Assembly: GCA_003220855.1 (NCBI GenBank)
Contig: QHTP01000249.1
Coordinates: forward strand, 1 to 11,873
Direction of reading: 5' to 3'
DNA from: Gemmatimonadota bacterium
Lineage (GTDB): Bacteria; Gemmatimonadota; Gemmatimonadetes; Gemmatimonadales; GWC2-71-9
Length of the DNA: 11,873 bases
The position numbers and the translations under genes were made by a program. The stretch's first letter is position 1, and every line of letters begins with the position of its first letter. This document shows, piece by piece, positions 1 through 6,362 of the stretch. Under the pieces are notes generated by a model. It had not been told where the DNA came from, ran no database searches, and was given only the letters and a program-made list of their open reading frames with translations.

Positions 1-528
1 CTGTTCTGCAACGCGGGCGGCCCGCCCGCCGCCCCGTTCAGCCACCAGAGCGCCGAGGCGTTCGACCGTGCCGTCGAGCTCAACCTGCTCTCCGTGGTCC
101 ACCTCTGCCGCGCGGCGGTGCCGCTCATGCGCAAGCTGCAGTGGGGGCGGATCGTGTGCCTGGCCTCGGTCGCCGCCAAGCAACCGCTGCCCGGCCTGAT
201 CCTGTCAACCACGGCCCGCGCCGGCGTGCTGGGGTTCGCGAAGGCGCTGGCGGACGAGGTGGCTACGGACGGCATCACGGTCAATGTCGTAAACCCCGGT
301 TTCATCGCGACGGAGCGCATCGCGGAGCTGACGGAGACGCGCGCCCGGCGGGAGCAGCGAGCGTCCCAGGACGTGATGCGAGAGATAGTTGCCGGCATTC
401 CCATGGCGCGGATGGGCCGCACCGAGGAGCTGGCGGCGGCGGTCGCGTTCCTCGTGTCGGAACGCGCCAGTTATATTACCGGCGCCGTGCTGCAGGTGGA
501 CGGGGGATTCACACGATCCATTTTTTGA
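1..528 (+). CDS. SDR-family oxidoreductase with degenerate catalytic residues (5' truncated)
   Basis: The frame is open from base 1 to the TGA at 526-528, giving 175 residues; the N-terminal Rossmann half with the nucleotide-binding glycines lies outside the window. Visible SDR landmarks are the NAGG motif (residues 4-7), the catalytic-type Ser (residue 56, in CLASV), NPGFI after strand 6, and the C-terminal YITG...VDGGF. The usual Tyr-x-x-x-Lys is absent. Counting 13 residues from Ser56 puts Ser69 where Tyr belongs and Arg73 where Lys belongs (LSTTARAG). This resembles the BKR-like SDR subgroup that lacks a perfect catalytic tetrad, often labelled 3-oxoacyl-ACP reductase. The true substrate is unknown, and a classical Tyr/Lys mechanism is unlikely. 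The gene ends 30 nt before tdh on the same strand, so co-transcription is likely. Family is secure; function is not. Confidence 0.9.
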   Translation: MFCNAGGPPAAPFSHQSAEAFDRAVELNLLSVVHLCRAAVPLMRKLQWGRIVCLASVAAKQPLPGLILSTTARAGVLGFAKALADEVATDGITVNVVNPGFIATERIAELTETRARREQRASQDVMREIVAGIPMARMGRTEELAAAVAFLVSERASYITGAVLQVDGGFTRSIF

Positions 529-558
529 ACCTTTCCCGTTTCCCCTTTCCCGGCCCTG

Positions 559-1587
559 ATGCAAGCCATCGTCAAAGAGAAACGCGCCCCCGGCCTCAAG
601 GTCACGACGGTGCCCAAGCCGTCTCCCGGCCCGGCCGACGTGCTGATCGCCGTGCGTCACGCCGGTGTGTGCGGCACCGATCTGCACATCGCCGACTGGA
701 ATGCGTGGGCGCAAGGCCGCCTGCGACCACCTCTGGTGGTGGGACATGAGTTCGCCGGGGAGATCGTCGCGGTGGGCGGGGGGGTGGCGGGGCTCCGGAC
801 CGGCCAGCTCGTCACCGCCGAGGGGCACATCGTGTGCGGACACTGTCTCCAGTGCCGCACCGGCAACGGCCACATCTGCAAGAACACCCGCATCATCGGC
901 GTGGATCGCGACGGCGCGTTCGCCGAGTACATCACCATGCCCGCCACCAACGTGCTGCCGCTCGACGGCATTCCCACCACCGTGGGCGCCGTGATGGACC
1001 CAATGGGCAACGCGTTTCACACGGTGCTGACCGCGGACATCCCCGGCAGCACCGTGTTCGTCGTGGGCTGCGGTCCCATCGGCTGCTTCGCCGTAGGCAT
1101 CGCCCGGGCGGCGGGGGCGGCCAAAGTGATCGCCTCCGATGTGAACGCCAAGCGGCTGGCGCTGGCGAAGCAGATGGGCGCCCACGTGACGATCGACGCC
1201 ACGCGGGACGACGTGGTGCGCTCCGTGCTGGCCGAGACCGGGGGCGAGGGCGCCGACGTGGTGTGCGAGATGTCGGGCGTGCCGTCGGCCCTGCACCAGG
1301 CCTTCGCGGCGGTGCGCCTGGGCGGACGGGTCCAGCTGCTGGGCATCCCCGACGGCCAGGTCCCGGTCGACTTCGCCAATGAGATCATCTTCAAGGGCAT
1401 CACGGTGTACGGCGTGATCGGCCGCAAGATGTACGAGACGTGGAACCAGATGCGTCGCTATCTCTCGGCGGGGCTGGTCGACCCCCGGCCCGTGATCACG
1501 CACCAGTTTCCACTCGCCAAAATCGACGAGGCCATCGCCGCCATCCGCTCGGGCGACGCGGGCAAGATCATCTTGGAGATCGCATGA
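559..1587 (+). CDS. tdh: L-threonine 3-dehydrogenase (zinc-dependent MDR family)
   Basis: Oxidises L-threonine to 2-amino-3-ketobutyrate with NAD+, the first step of threonine breakdown to glycine, in the cytoplasm. At 342 residues it is within one residue of the E. coli enzyme. The catalytic zinc site is C38 with H63-E64 (GHEF). The structural zinc cysteines are C93, C96, C99 and C107 in GHIVCGHCLQCRTGNGHIC. These match the positions known in E. coli Tdh. The Rossmann motif GCGPIG (residues 170-175) is followed by D194 at the end of the second strand, which fits NAD preference. The DPMGNAFHTVL segment (about 148-157) is the Tdh-type signature that separates it from alcohol and sorbitol dehydrogenases. 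No clear Shine-Dalgarno precedes the ATG, so translation may depend on the gene upstream. The stop overlaps the kbl start by ATGA. Confidence 0.96.
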   Translation: MQAIVKEKRAPGLKVTTVPKPSPGPADVLIAVRHAGVCGTDLHIADWNAWAQGRLRPPLVVGHEFAGEIVAVGGGVAGLRTGQLVTAEGHIVCGHCLQCRTGNGHICKNTRIIGVDRDGAFAEYITMPATNVLPLDGIPTTVGAVMDPMGNAFHTVLTADIPGSTVFVVGCGPIGCFAVGIARAAGAAKVIASDVNAKRLALAKQMGAHVTIDATRDDVVRSVLAETGGEGADVVCEMSGVPSALHQAFAAVRLGGRVQLLGIPDGQVPVDFANEIIFKGITVYGVIGRKMYETWNQMRRYLSAGLVDPRPVITHQFPLAKIDEAIAAIRSGDAGKIILEIA

Positions 1588-2777
1588 GCTTCGCCGCCCG
1601 GCTCGAGGCCGAGCTCGAGCAGTTCAAGCAGCAAGGCGTCTACAAGCGCCTCAACCACCTCGAAGGACCGCAAGGCGCCCGGAGCAGGATGGAAGGGCGC
1701 GGTGAGGTCGTGATCCTCTCCTCCAACAACTACCTCGGCTTGTGCAACGAGCCGGAGGTCGTTGCCGCGGGGAGGCGCGCCCTCGACCAGTTCGGGGCCG
1801 GAACGGGGTCGGTGCGCTTCATCTGCGGCACGTTCACCATTCACCGCGAGCTGGAGCAGGCGCTCGCGCGCTTCGTCGGCTGTGCGTCGTCCCTCACCTA
1901 CGTCAGCTGCTGGAACGCGAACGAGGGGCTCGTCCCCACGCTGCTCGGTGAGCAAGACATCGTCATCTCCGACCAGCTGAATCACGCGTCCATCATCGAC
2001 GCGGTCCGCCTCGCCAAGACCAGCACGAAGTGCCAGACGGCGGTGTACCGGCACTCCGACATGACGGACCTCGAGGAGAAGCTGCGGGCCGCCACGGCCT
2101 CCCCTCTAAAGCTGATCTTCACGGACGGCGTGTTCTCGATGGAAGGCGACATCGCCAAACTACCGGACATCGTCGCCCTGGCGCGCAGGTACGGCGCCGT
2201 GGTCGCCATGGACGACTCCCATGCGACCGGCGTGCTGGGGAAACAGGGCCGCGGCACCGCCGAGCACTACGATATGGTAGGCGACGTCGACATCATCACT
2301 TCGACGCTCGGGAAAGCACTGGGCGGCGCGGCCGGGGGATTCACTGCCGGCCCGGCGCCCCTCGCCGACTATCTCACCCAGCGCTCGCGGCCCCAGCTCT
2401 TTTCCAACGCCCTCCCGCCTACCGTCGCCGGGAGCGCGCTCGCGGCAGTGCGCCACCTCGAGCGTCACCCCGAGCTCGTCACCCGGCTGCACGACAACGC
2501 CCGCTATTTCCGCGAGCGGCTCATCGCCCTGGGCTTCAAGCCGCTTCCCGGAGAAACCCCCATCGTCCCGGTCATGCTCGGCGAGACGGCCAAGGCGATC
2601 CGCATGAGCGAGCTGCTGCTCGACGAGGGGGTGTTCGTCACGGGGTTCGGATACCCCGTCGTCCCCCAGGGACACGCCCGGATTCGGTGTCAGCTCTCGG
2701 CCGCCCACACCCGGGACGACCTGGACTTCGCCCTGGCGGCATTCAAACGGGTGGGCGGCAAGCTGGGGCTGCTGTGA
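1584..2777 (+). CDS. kbl: Glycine C-acetyltransferase (2-amino-3-ketobutyrate CoA ligase)
   Basis: PLP enzyme that cleaves 2-amino-3-ketobutyrate, the unstable Tdh product, with CoA to glycine and acetyl-CoA. The protein is 397 residues, as expected for the family. The PLP lysine is K244 in STLGKALGGAAGG, the same number as in E. coli Kbl. D210 in AMDDSHATG fits the residue that binds the pyridine nitrogen, followed by H213. The N-terminal NNYLGL (48-53), GAGTGSVRFICGT and SDQLNHASIID motifs are typical of the alpha-oxoamine synthase group. The long RFICGTFTIHRELE stretch and the Tdh neighbour favour Kbl over 8-amino-7-oxononanoate synthase. I chose the ATG at 1584 because GGAG lies 5 nt upstream (1575-1578) and the start overlaps the tdh stop (ATGA). 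The frame is open back to 1440, but that part is tdh read out of frame. Confidence 0.96.
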   Translation: MSFAARLEAELEQFKQQGVYKRLNHLEGPQGARSRMEGRGEVVILSSNNYLGLCNEPEVVAAGRRALDQFGAGTGSVRFICGTFTIHRELEQALARFVGCASSLTYVSCWNANEGLVPTLLGEQDIVISDQLNHASIIDAVRLAKTSTKCQTAVYRHSDMTDLEEKLRAATASPLKLIFTDGVFSMEGDIAKLPDIVALARRYGAVVAMDDSHATGVLGKQGRGTAEHYDMVGDVDIITSTLGKALGGAAGGFTAGPAPLADYLTQRSRPQLFSNALPPTVAGSALAAVRHLERHPELVTRLHDNARYFRERLIALGFKPLPGETPIVPVMLGETAKAIRMSELLLDEGVFVTGFGYPVVPQGHARIRCQLSAAHTRDDLDFALAAFKRVGGKLGLL

Positions 2778-2818
2778 ACGCATCGCCGTTTCCGGAGTGG
2801 TTCATTGTGTAACGAGGC

Positions 2819-2851
2819 TTGACCAGACGCAGAAACGCCTATCTTGGGGGG
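2819..2851 (+). promoter_or_regulatory. Candidate promoter of the first barrel gene
   Basis: TTGACC (2819-2824) and TATCTT (2840-2845) stand as -35 and -10-like boxes with a short 15-bp spacer. They are followed by a G run and a predicted leader of about 35 nt. The TATCTTGGGGG part (2840-2850) recurs upstream of the paralogous gene, which makes the -10 more believable than the -35. Confidence 0.4.
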
Positions 2852-2886
2852 CGCCCACGTCCAACCACACTCACGGGAGTCCTCCC

Positions 2887-3417
2887 ATGCGGGCGCTCAC
2901 TGTCATTGCGGTGCTCTTGGCCGGCGGGGCTCGGTGCCTCTGTGCTCAGCATGGCGGCCAGATCGAGATCGGCGGGTTCGCGAGCTACAATCGGTACGAC
3001 AGCCGTTTCCAGCTCGACAACCAGATCGGTGCGGGCGGCTGGCTCGGCGTCTTTCTGGGCGACCACTTCAGCCTCGAGGTGGACGGCGACGTAGCTCAGC
3101 CACGCTCGACGGTGAGCGGCGTGGGGAGCACCACGACCACGTTCGCGAGCGCGAGCCTCGTCCTCAGCTCAGGCCCGCTCTACATCCTGGGCGGCTATTC
3201 GCGTCTCCACATGGGACCGAGCGGCCGAGACGCTTCCGATCTGAACGCCCTTCACACCGGGCTCGGCGCACGGGTGTTCTTCGCCGGCGAACATGCGGCG
3301 GTGCGGCTTGAAGCCCGAGCCTATTACCGCGGCCCCGGTGCCGGCTTCAGCAGTCAGGACGAGATATTGCACATCTTTGGGACTGTGGGGATGTCGTTCT
3401 TCGTCGGTCCCAAATAA
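2887..3417 (+). CDS. Small outer-membrane beta-barrel protein, paralogue 1
   Basis: A 176-residue exported protein. The signal peptide runs from MRALTV through a hydrophobic core to a likely cleavage after CLCA (about residue 20). The mature part alternates polar and non-polar residues with many Gly and aromatic residues: IEIGGFASYNRYD, LGVFLGDHFSLEVDGDV, YILGGYS, AAVRLEARAYY, and a C-terminal FGTVGMSFFVGPK strand. This fits an eight-stranded OmpA/OmpX-like barrel of the OMP_b-brl type. Its whole length aligns with the first barrel of the next gene and stops where that barrel stops. The ATG at 2887 follows GGGAG (2875-2879) at 7 nt; the open frame back to 2797 lacks such a site and would put 30 residues before the signal peptide. 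Cargo or ligand is unknown. Confidence 0.8.
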   Translation: MRALTVIAVLLAGGARCLCAQHGGQIEIGGFASYNRYDSRFQLDNQIGAGGWLGVFLGDHFSLEVDGDVAQPRSTVSGVGSTTTTFASASLVLSSGPLYILGGYSRLHMGPSGRDASDLNALHTGLGARVFFAGEHAAVRLEARAYYRGPGAGFSSQDEILHIFGTVGMSFFVGPK

Positions 3418-3430
3418 GCTCCTCGATTTT

Positions 3431-3451
3431 CGGGATATCTTCGGTATCTCG
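3431..3451 (+). terminator. Short hairpin after the first barrel gene, weak terminator candidate
   Basis: CGGGATA (3431-3437) pairs with TATCTCG (3445-3451) around a 7-nt loop, with one G-U pair, starting 14 nt after the stop codon. No T-run follows, so intrinsic termination is doubtful; it may only stabilise the mRNA 3' end. Confidence 0.25.
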
Positions 3452-3535
3452 TGGCTGAGGCCCCACCCGACCTTCAAGTACTTTCAAGGTTCAGAGGCTT
3501 AAGCCGAAGGGGTATCGCGTTTTCCGGCCGAACTC

Positions 3536-3548
3536 CCTATTTTGGGGG
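3536..3548 (+). promoter_or_regulatory. Conserved CCTATTTTGGGGG element, candidate -10 region of paralogue 2
   Basis: This 13-mer matches 2838-2850 at 12 of 13 positions and lies 38 nt before the ATG, against 36 nt in the paralogue, while the sequences around it differ. TATTTT could be the -10 box. No matching -35 is seen at 15-18 bp, so an activator or a group-specific sigma factor could be involved. Confidence 0.35.
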
Positions 3549-3586
3549 TCGTTTTTTGGACGCCAACGCGCACGAGGAGTCGTCTC

Positions 3587-4697
3587 ATGCGGGTAGCCAC
3601 GGTGATGGGGGTTCTGCTGCTCGGCGGGGCCGCGACCTTGAGCGCGCAGCACGCGCACCAGTTCGAGATCGGCGGGTACGCCTCATACACCCGGTTCGAC
3701 CGGGCCTTTCTGCTCGACAACACCATTGGCGGCGGCGGCAGGCTCGCCTTCTGGATCACTGACTGGCTGGGAATCGAGGGAGACGGCCTGTACCAGAAGC
3801 CCCACGCGACGGGGAGCACCGCGACGCTGCCGGTGTGGTTCGCCTCCGGTAGCCTGGTGCTGAACTTCGGCTCCGAGAAGAGCTTCTACGTTCTGGGCGG
3901 CTACTCGGCGATGGACTTCAACAGCACCGGCGTGGGGGGGTTTCGGGACGCCGGCGCGCACGGTGCCATCGGCGATCGGATCTACATCTCCGACCGGGCG
4001 GCCCTGCGGCTCGAGGCGGGCGCCCACTATGCCCCCAAGACCCAGTCGCCCACCGGAAGCTGGGCTGGCCAGGTCGTCGGGTCGGCGGGGCTGTCCTTTT
4101 TCCTCGGTCCCAGCCGTCGTGAGAAGATCTATCCGGAGATCCCCAAGCAACGACGTGATTCGATCATCGCGGCCGGCGGCAAGGTCCCCGAAGCCGAACC
4201 GCGCGGCGGTCCCACGTACGAGCGACGCAGCAGCGATTGGCAGCACAAGTGGTACTGGGGCGGCCAGGGCGGCCTCATGGTCTTTCGGACTAACTACGAC
4301 AGCTACTCCTTCGAGCCGACGTTCGGGGGGCACTGGCTCATCACCGGCAGGCGCACCGCCTTGTACGCGGCCTACGAGCAGTCGTTCTTCCTCTCGCCCG
4401 GGCGGCGGGTTCGCGATCATGGAAGCGCTCAACGTCCAGGCCAGTTGCGCGACGTGCGCCGGCAGCCTCGCCCAGGAAGCCGCGCTGCAGGACGCAGCAG
4501 ACAACGCGGCCACGAAGGCGTTCTTCTGGTGGATGGGCGGGATCGACATCAAGCAGGGTCGGCTTGCGCTGTTCGGCCACTACATCCTGACGTCGTCGGC
4601 GGCGAGCTTCCTGATCCAGGGGACCACCCACACGTTCCAGGGCGGCGTCCGCTACTCCTTCGGGAGCGCCAAGGAAGGGATCACGGACCGGCAGTAA
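3587..4697 (+). CDS. Double-domain outer-membrane beta-barrel protein, paralogue 2, interrupted by a -1/+1 frameshift
   Basis: Signal peptide MRVATVMGVLLLGGAATLSA, then a first barrel (about 26-175) clearly paralogous to the gene upstream: QFEIGGYASYTRFD, LDNTIGGGGRLAF, FYVLGGYSAMDFN, LSFFLGP. A charged linker (176-220, KIYPEIPKQRRDS) leads to a second barrel-like part starting WYWGGQGGLMVF and ending TFQGGVRYSFGS. Translation in the starting frame turns into Arg/Pro-rich nonsense after residue 270 and would run to 4750, inside the opposing gene. The sensible sequence continues in another frame from 4398 (PGGGFAIMEALNVQ) to the TAA at 4695-4697. Removing one C from the CCC at 4397-4399 gives one continuous 369-residue protein. 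I therefore annotate the whole span. It is either a sequencing error or a genuine lesion. GGAG sits 7 nt before the ATG at 3587. The second domain holds a CATC motif (residues 287-290 after correction). Confidence 0.75.
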
Positions 4698-5793
4698 GCA
4701 CCCTGAGAAAGTTCTCGCCCAGGATCTTCCGCAGCGCCTCGCCCGAGTAGCCGCGCGCCTCCAGGGCACGCACCAGCTCGGGCAAGGACGCCGCGTCCTT
4801 CAGGGGCCGCGGCAGTACGCTGATCCCGTCGAAGTCGCTGCCCAGGCCCACGTGGTCGATCCCCATGACCTGCACTGCATGGTCGATGTGGTCCAACAGC
4901 CGATCGATCGTCGGCACGTCGAGACTCTCGGCCCGCTCGCCCACGAACTTGTCGACTTCGAACGCCGACTCACCCGGGTGGCCGCGGTGGCGGGCCCGGA
5001 TGGCGTCCGTCTCGGGCTTGAGCCGCCGGCGGAGCTCCTCATACTGCTGCCGGAAGTGCTCGTCCAGGAACACGGGATAGAAGTTGATCCCCACCACGCC
5101 GCCGTTCTTGGCGATGGCCCGCAGCTGGTCGTCCGAAAGATTGCGCGGATGATGCGCGAGCGCGCGGCAGGAGGAGTGTGAGGCGATCACCGGCCGCGTG
5201 CTCGTGGCGATGACGTCCCAGAACGTCTGGTCGGACACGTGCGACACGTCCACCAGCATCCCCAGCTCGTTCATGCGCCGCACCACGCGACGGCCGAGGG
5301 GGGTAAGTCCGCCGTGGCGGTCCGCGTCGGCGGACGAGCCCGCCCAATCGTTCCCGTTGTTCCACGTGAGGGTCATGTAGCGCACACCCAGCCGGTACAG
5401 CGAGTCGAGCTTCTCCAGTGAATTCTCGATCGCGTGCCCGCCTTCGACTCCCATGAGGGCGGCCACATGCCCCCGCGCCGCCGCCGCCCGCACCTGGTCC
5501 GCCGACGTCGCGAGCTCCACTTCGGGGTTGGTGTCCGCGAGGGCCCGCACCGCGCCGATCAGATCGAGCGCCCGCCGGAACGCGGTTCCGGGACCGTAGC
5601 GGGCGTCGACCCAGATGGAGAAGAACGCCGCCGTGAGCCCCCCCTGTTTCATGCGCGGCACGTCGACGTGGCCGTCCGGAAGGCGCGCCGTGATGTCGGT
5701 CTTCATGTCGAGCATGCGCTGCGGCGTGTCGATGTGGCCGTCCACGACGATGGGTTGCTGGAGCACGAGCAGCAGTCCTAGCGGGAGACCCAC
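4681..5793 (-). CDS. Membrane-type dipeptidase (peptidase family M19)
   Basis: Zinc hydrolase of the renal dipeptidase family, which cleaves dipeptides, sometimes with a D-residue or dehydro bond at the second position. The protein is 370 residues from the chosen GTG. All metal-site motifs are present: DGHIDTP (H20, D22), MGVEGGHAI (bridging E117), VDVSHVS (H185), IASHSSCRAL (H206) and GSDFDG (about 318-323). The GTG at 5791-5793 has GAAGG 6 nt upstream and overlaps the glycosylase stop by 16 nt. The frame stays open to 5985, but those residues are glycosylase sequence read out of frame. The N-terminus VGLPLGLLLVL is hydrophobic but too short for a confident signal peptide, so location is undecided; family members act at the cell surface or in the cytoplasm. 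The 3' end overlaps the convergent barrel gene by 17 bp. Confidence 0.92.
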   Translation of the reverse strand: MGLPLGLLLVLQQPIVVDGHIDTPQRMLDMKTDITARLPDGHVDVPRMKQGGLTAAFFSIWVDARYGPGTAFRRALDLIGAVRALADTNPEVELATSADQVRAAAARGHVAALMGVEGGHAIENSLEKLDSLYRLGVRYMTLTWNNGNDWAGSSADADRHGGLTPLGRRVVRRMNELGMLVDVSHVSDQTFWDVIATSTRPVIASHSSCRALAHHPRNLSDDQLRAIAKNGGVVGINFYPVFLDEHFRQQYEELRRRLKPETDAIRARHRGHPGESAFEVDKFVGERAESLDVPTIDRLLDHIDHAVQVMGIDHVGLGSDFDGISVLPRPLKDAASLPELVRALEARGYSGEALRKILGENFLRVLTAGP

Positions 5794-6362
5794 GGCGAGC
5801 CTTCGATCAGGAACCGCAGCGGCCAGTCGACCGCCCGGGTAATGCCGATCCGGGGTGTCACGATGATGGCGTATCGCTGGCGGCTCCCCTGGCGCACGAT
5901 CCGCAGCCGGCCCCGCGTGAGCGGCGCGCCGTCCTCGCGGCCGGTGACACCCAGCGCCTGGCACAGCTTGGCCGGACCGGAGCACAGCTCCCGGTCCGGA
6001 GCGTTGCGCCGCCGACGGCGCATGGTCGGGAGCCCGTCGAGCGGCTCGAGCGCCCGGATCAGGACCGCGGCCGGAATTCCTTCACGCTCCGTGACGGCAT
6101 TCAGGCACCAGTGCATACCGTAGGTGAAGTACACGTACGCGGTGCCCGGTCGCTCGAACATGCTCGCATTGCGCCGGGTGCGCCGCGCGCGGTAGCCGTG
6201 GCTCGCAGGGTCATCCGCGCCGAGGTACGCTTCGGTCTCGACGATCCGGCCGGCGGTGCGGCGGCCACCGACGTCGCTTACGAGCACCTGTCCCAAAAGC
6301 CTACGCGCGACCACAGGAGTAGGTCGCGCGTAGAACGACGCCGGCAGGGCTCTGCCGCTCAC
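5778..6362 (-). CDS. mpg: 3-methyladenine DNA glycosylase (AAG/MPG family)
   Basis: Removes alkylated purines such as 3-methyladenine and hypoxanthine from DNA by base flipping, starting base excision repair. The 194-residue length is normal for bacterial members. Signature segments are FYARPTPVVARRLLGQ near the N-terminus, RIVETEAYLGADDPASH with E44 and Y46 matching human E125 and Y127 and H55 matching H136, RPGTAYVYFTYGMHWCLN, and SGPAKLCQALGV. The start is GTG at 6360-6362, sharing GTGA with the stop of the NYN gene, which suggests translational coupling; no strong Shine-Dalgarno is seen. The stop lies inside the dipeptidase start region. A perfect 12-bp inverted repeat falls within codons for residues 11-21. 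The C-terminus after FLIEGSPWVSR is complete. Confidence 0.95.
   Translation of the reverse strand: MSGRALPASFYARPTPVVARRLLGQVLVSDVGGRRTAGRIVETEAYLGADDPASHGYRARRTRRNASMFERPGTAYVYFTYGMHWCLNAVTEREGIPAAVLIRALEPLDGLPTMRRRRRNAPDRELCSGPAKLCQALGVTGREDGAPLTRGRLRIVRQGSRQRYAIIVTPRIGITRAVDWPLRFLIEGSPWVSR
6301..6333 (-). repeat. Perfect 12-bp inverted repeat inside the glycosylase gene
   Basis: CTACGCGCGACC (6301-6312) and GGTCGCGCGTAG (6322-6333) are exact reverse complements around a 9-nt loop. On the coding (minus) strand this would fold as a very stable mRNA hairpin about 30 nt after the glycosylase GTG, over the codons for YARPTPVVAR. It could slow ribosomes, protect the mRNA, or be a chance product of the conserved protein motif. 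Confidence 0.7.

Noticed and set aside
205..1503. A 432-codon antisense open frame across the SDR and tdh
   Set aside because: The His/Arg-rich translation mirrors the codon bias of tdh and has no recognisable motif.
1440..1583. An N-terminal extension of kbl starting at ATG 1440
   Set aside because: It is tdh sequence in another frame; the ATG at 1584 has a Shine-Dalgarno and gives the normal family length.
3683..4552. A 289-codon antisense open frame over the second barrel gene
   Set aside because: Low-complexity translation with no motif; the plus strand encodes a paralogue of the neighbouring gene.
4681..4697. A bidirectional terminator between the convergent barrel and dipeptidase genes
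   Set aside because: The genes overlap by 17 bp and no stem with a T-run is visible near either stop.
3587..4750. The second barrel gene read straight through to a stop at 4750
   Set aside because: After residue 270 the sequence becomes Arg/Pro-rich and loses barrel character, while the other frame continues the barrel pattern to 4697.
5794..5985. A longer dipeptidase start within the glycosylase gene
   Set aside because: The extra residues have no M19 likeness, and the GTG at 5793 has GAAGG at good spacing.
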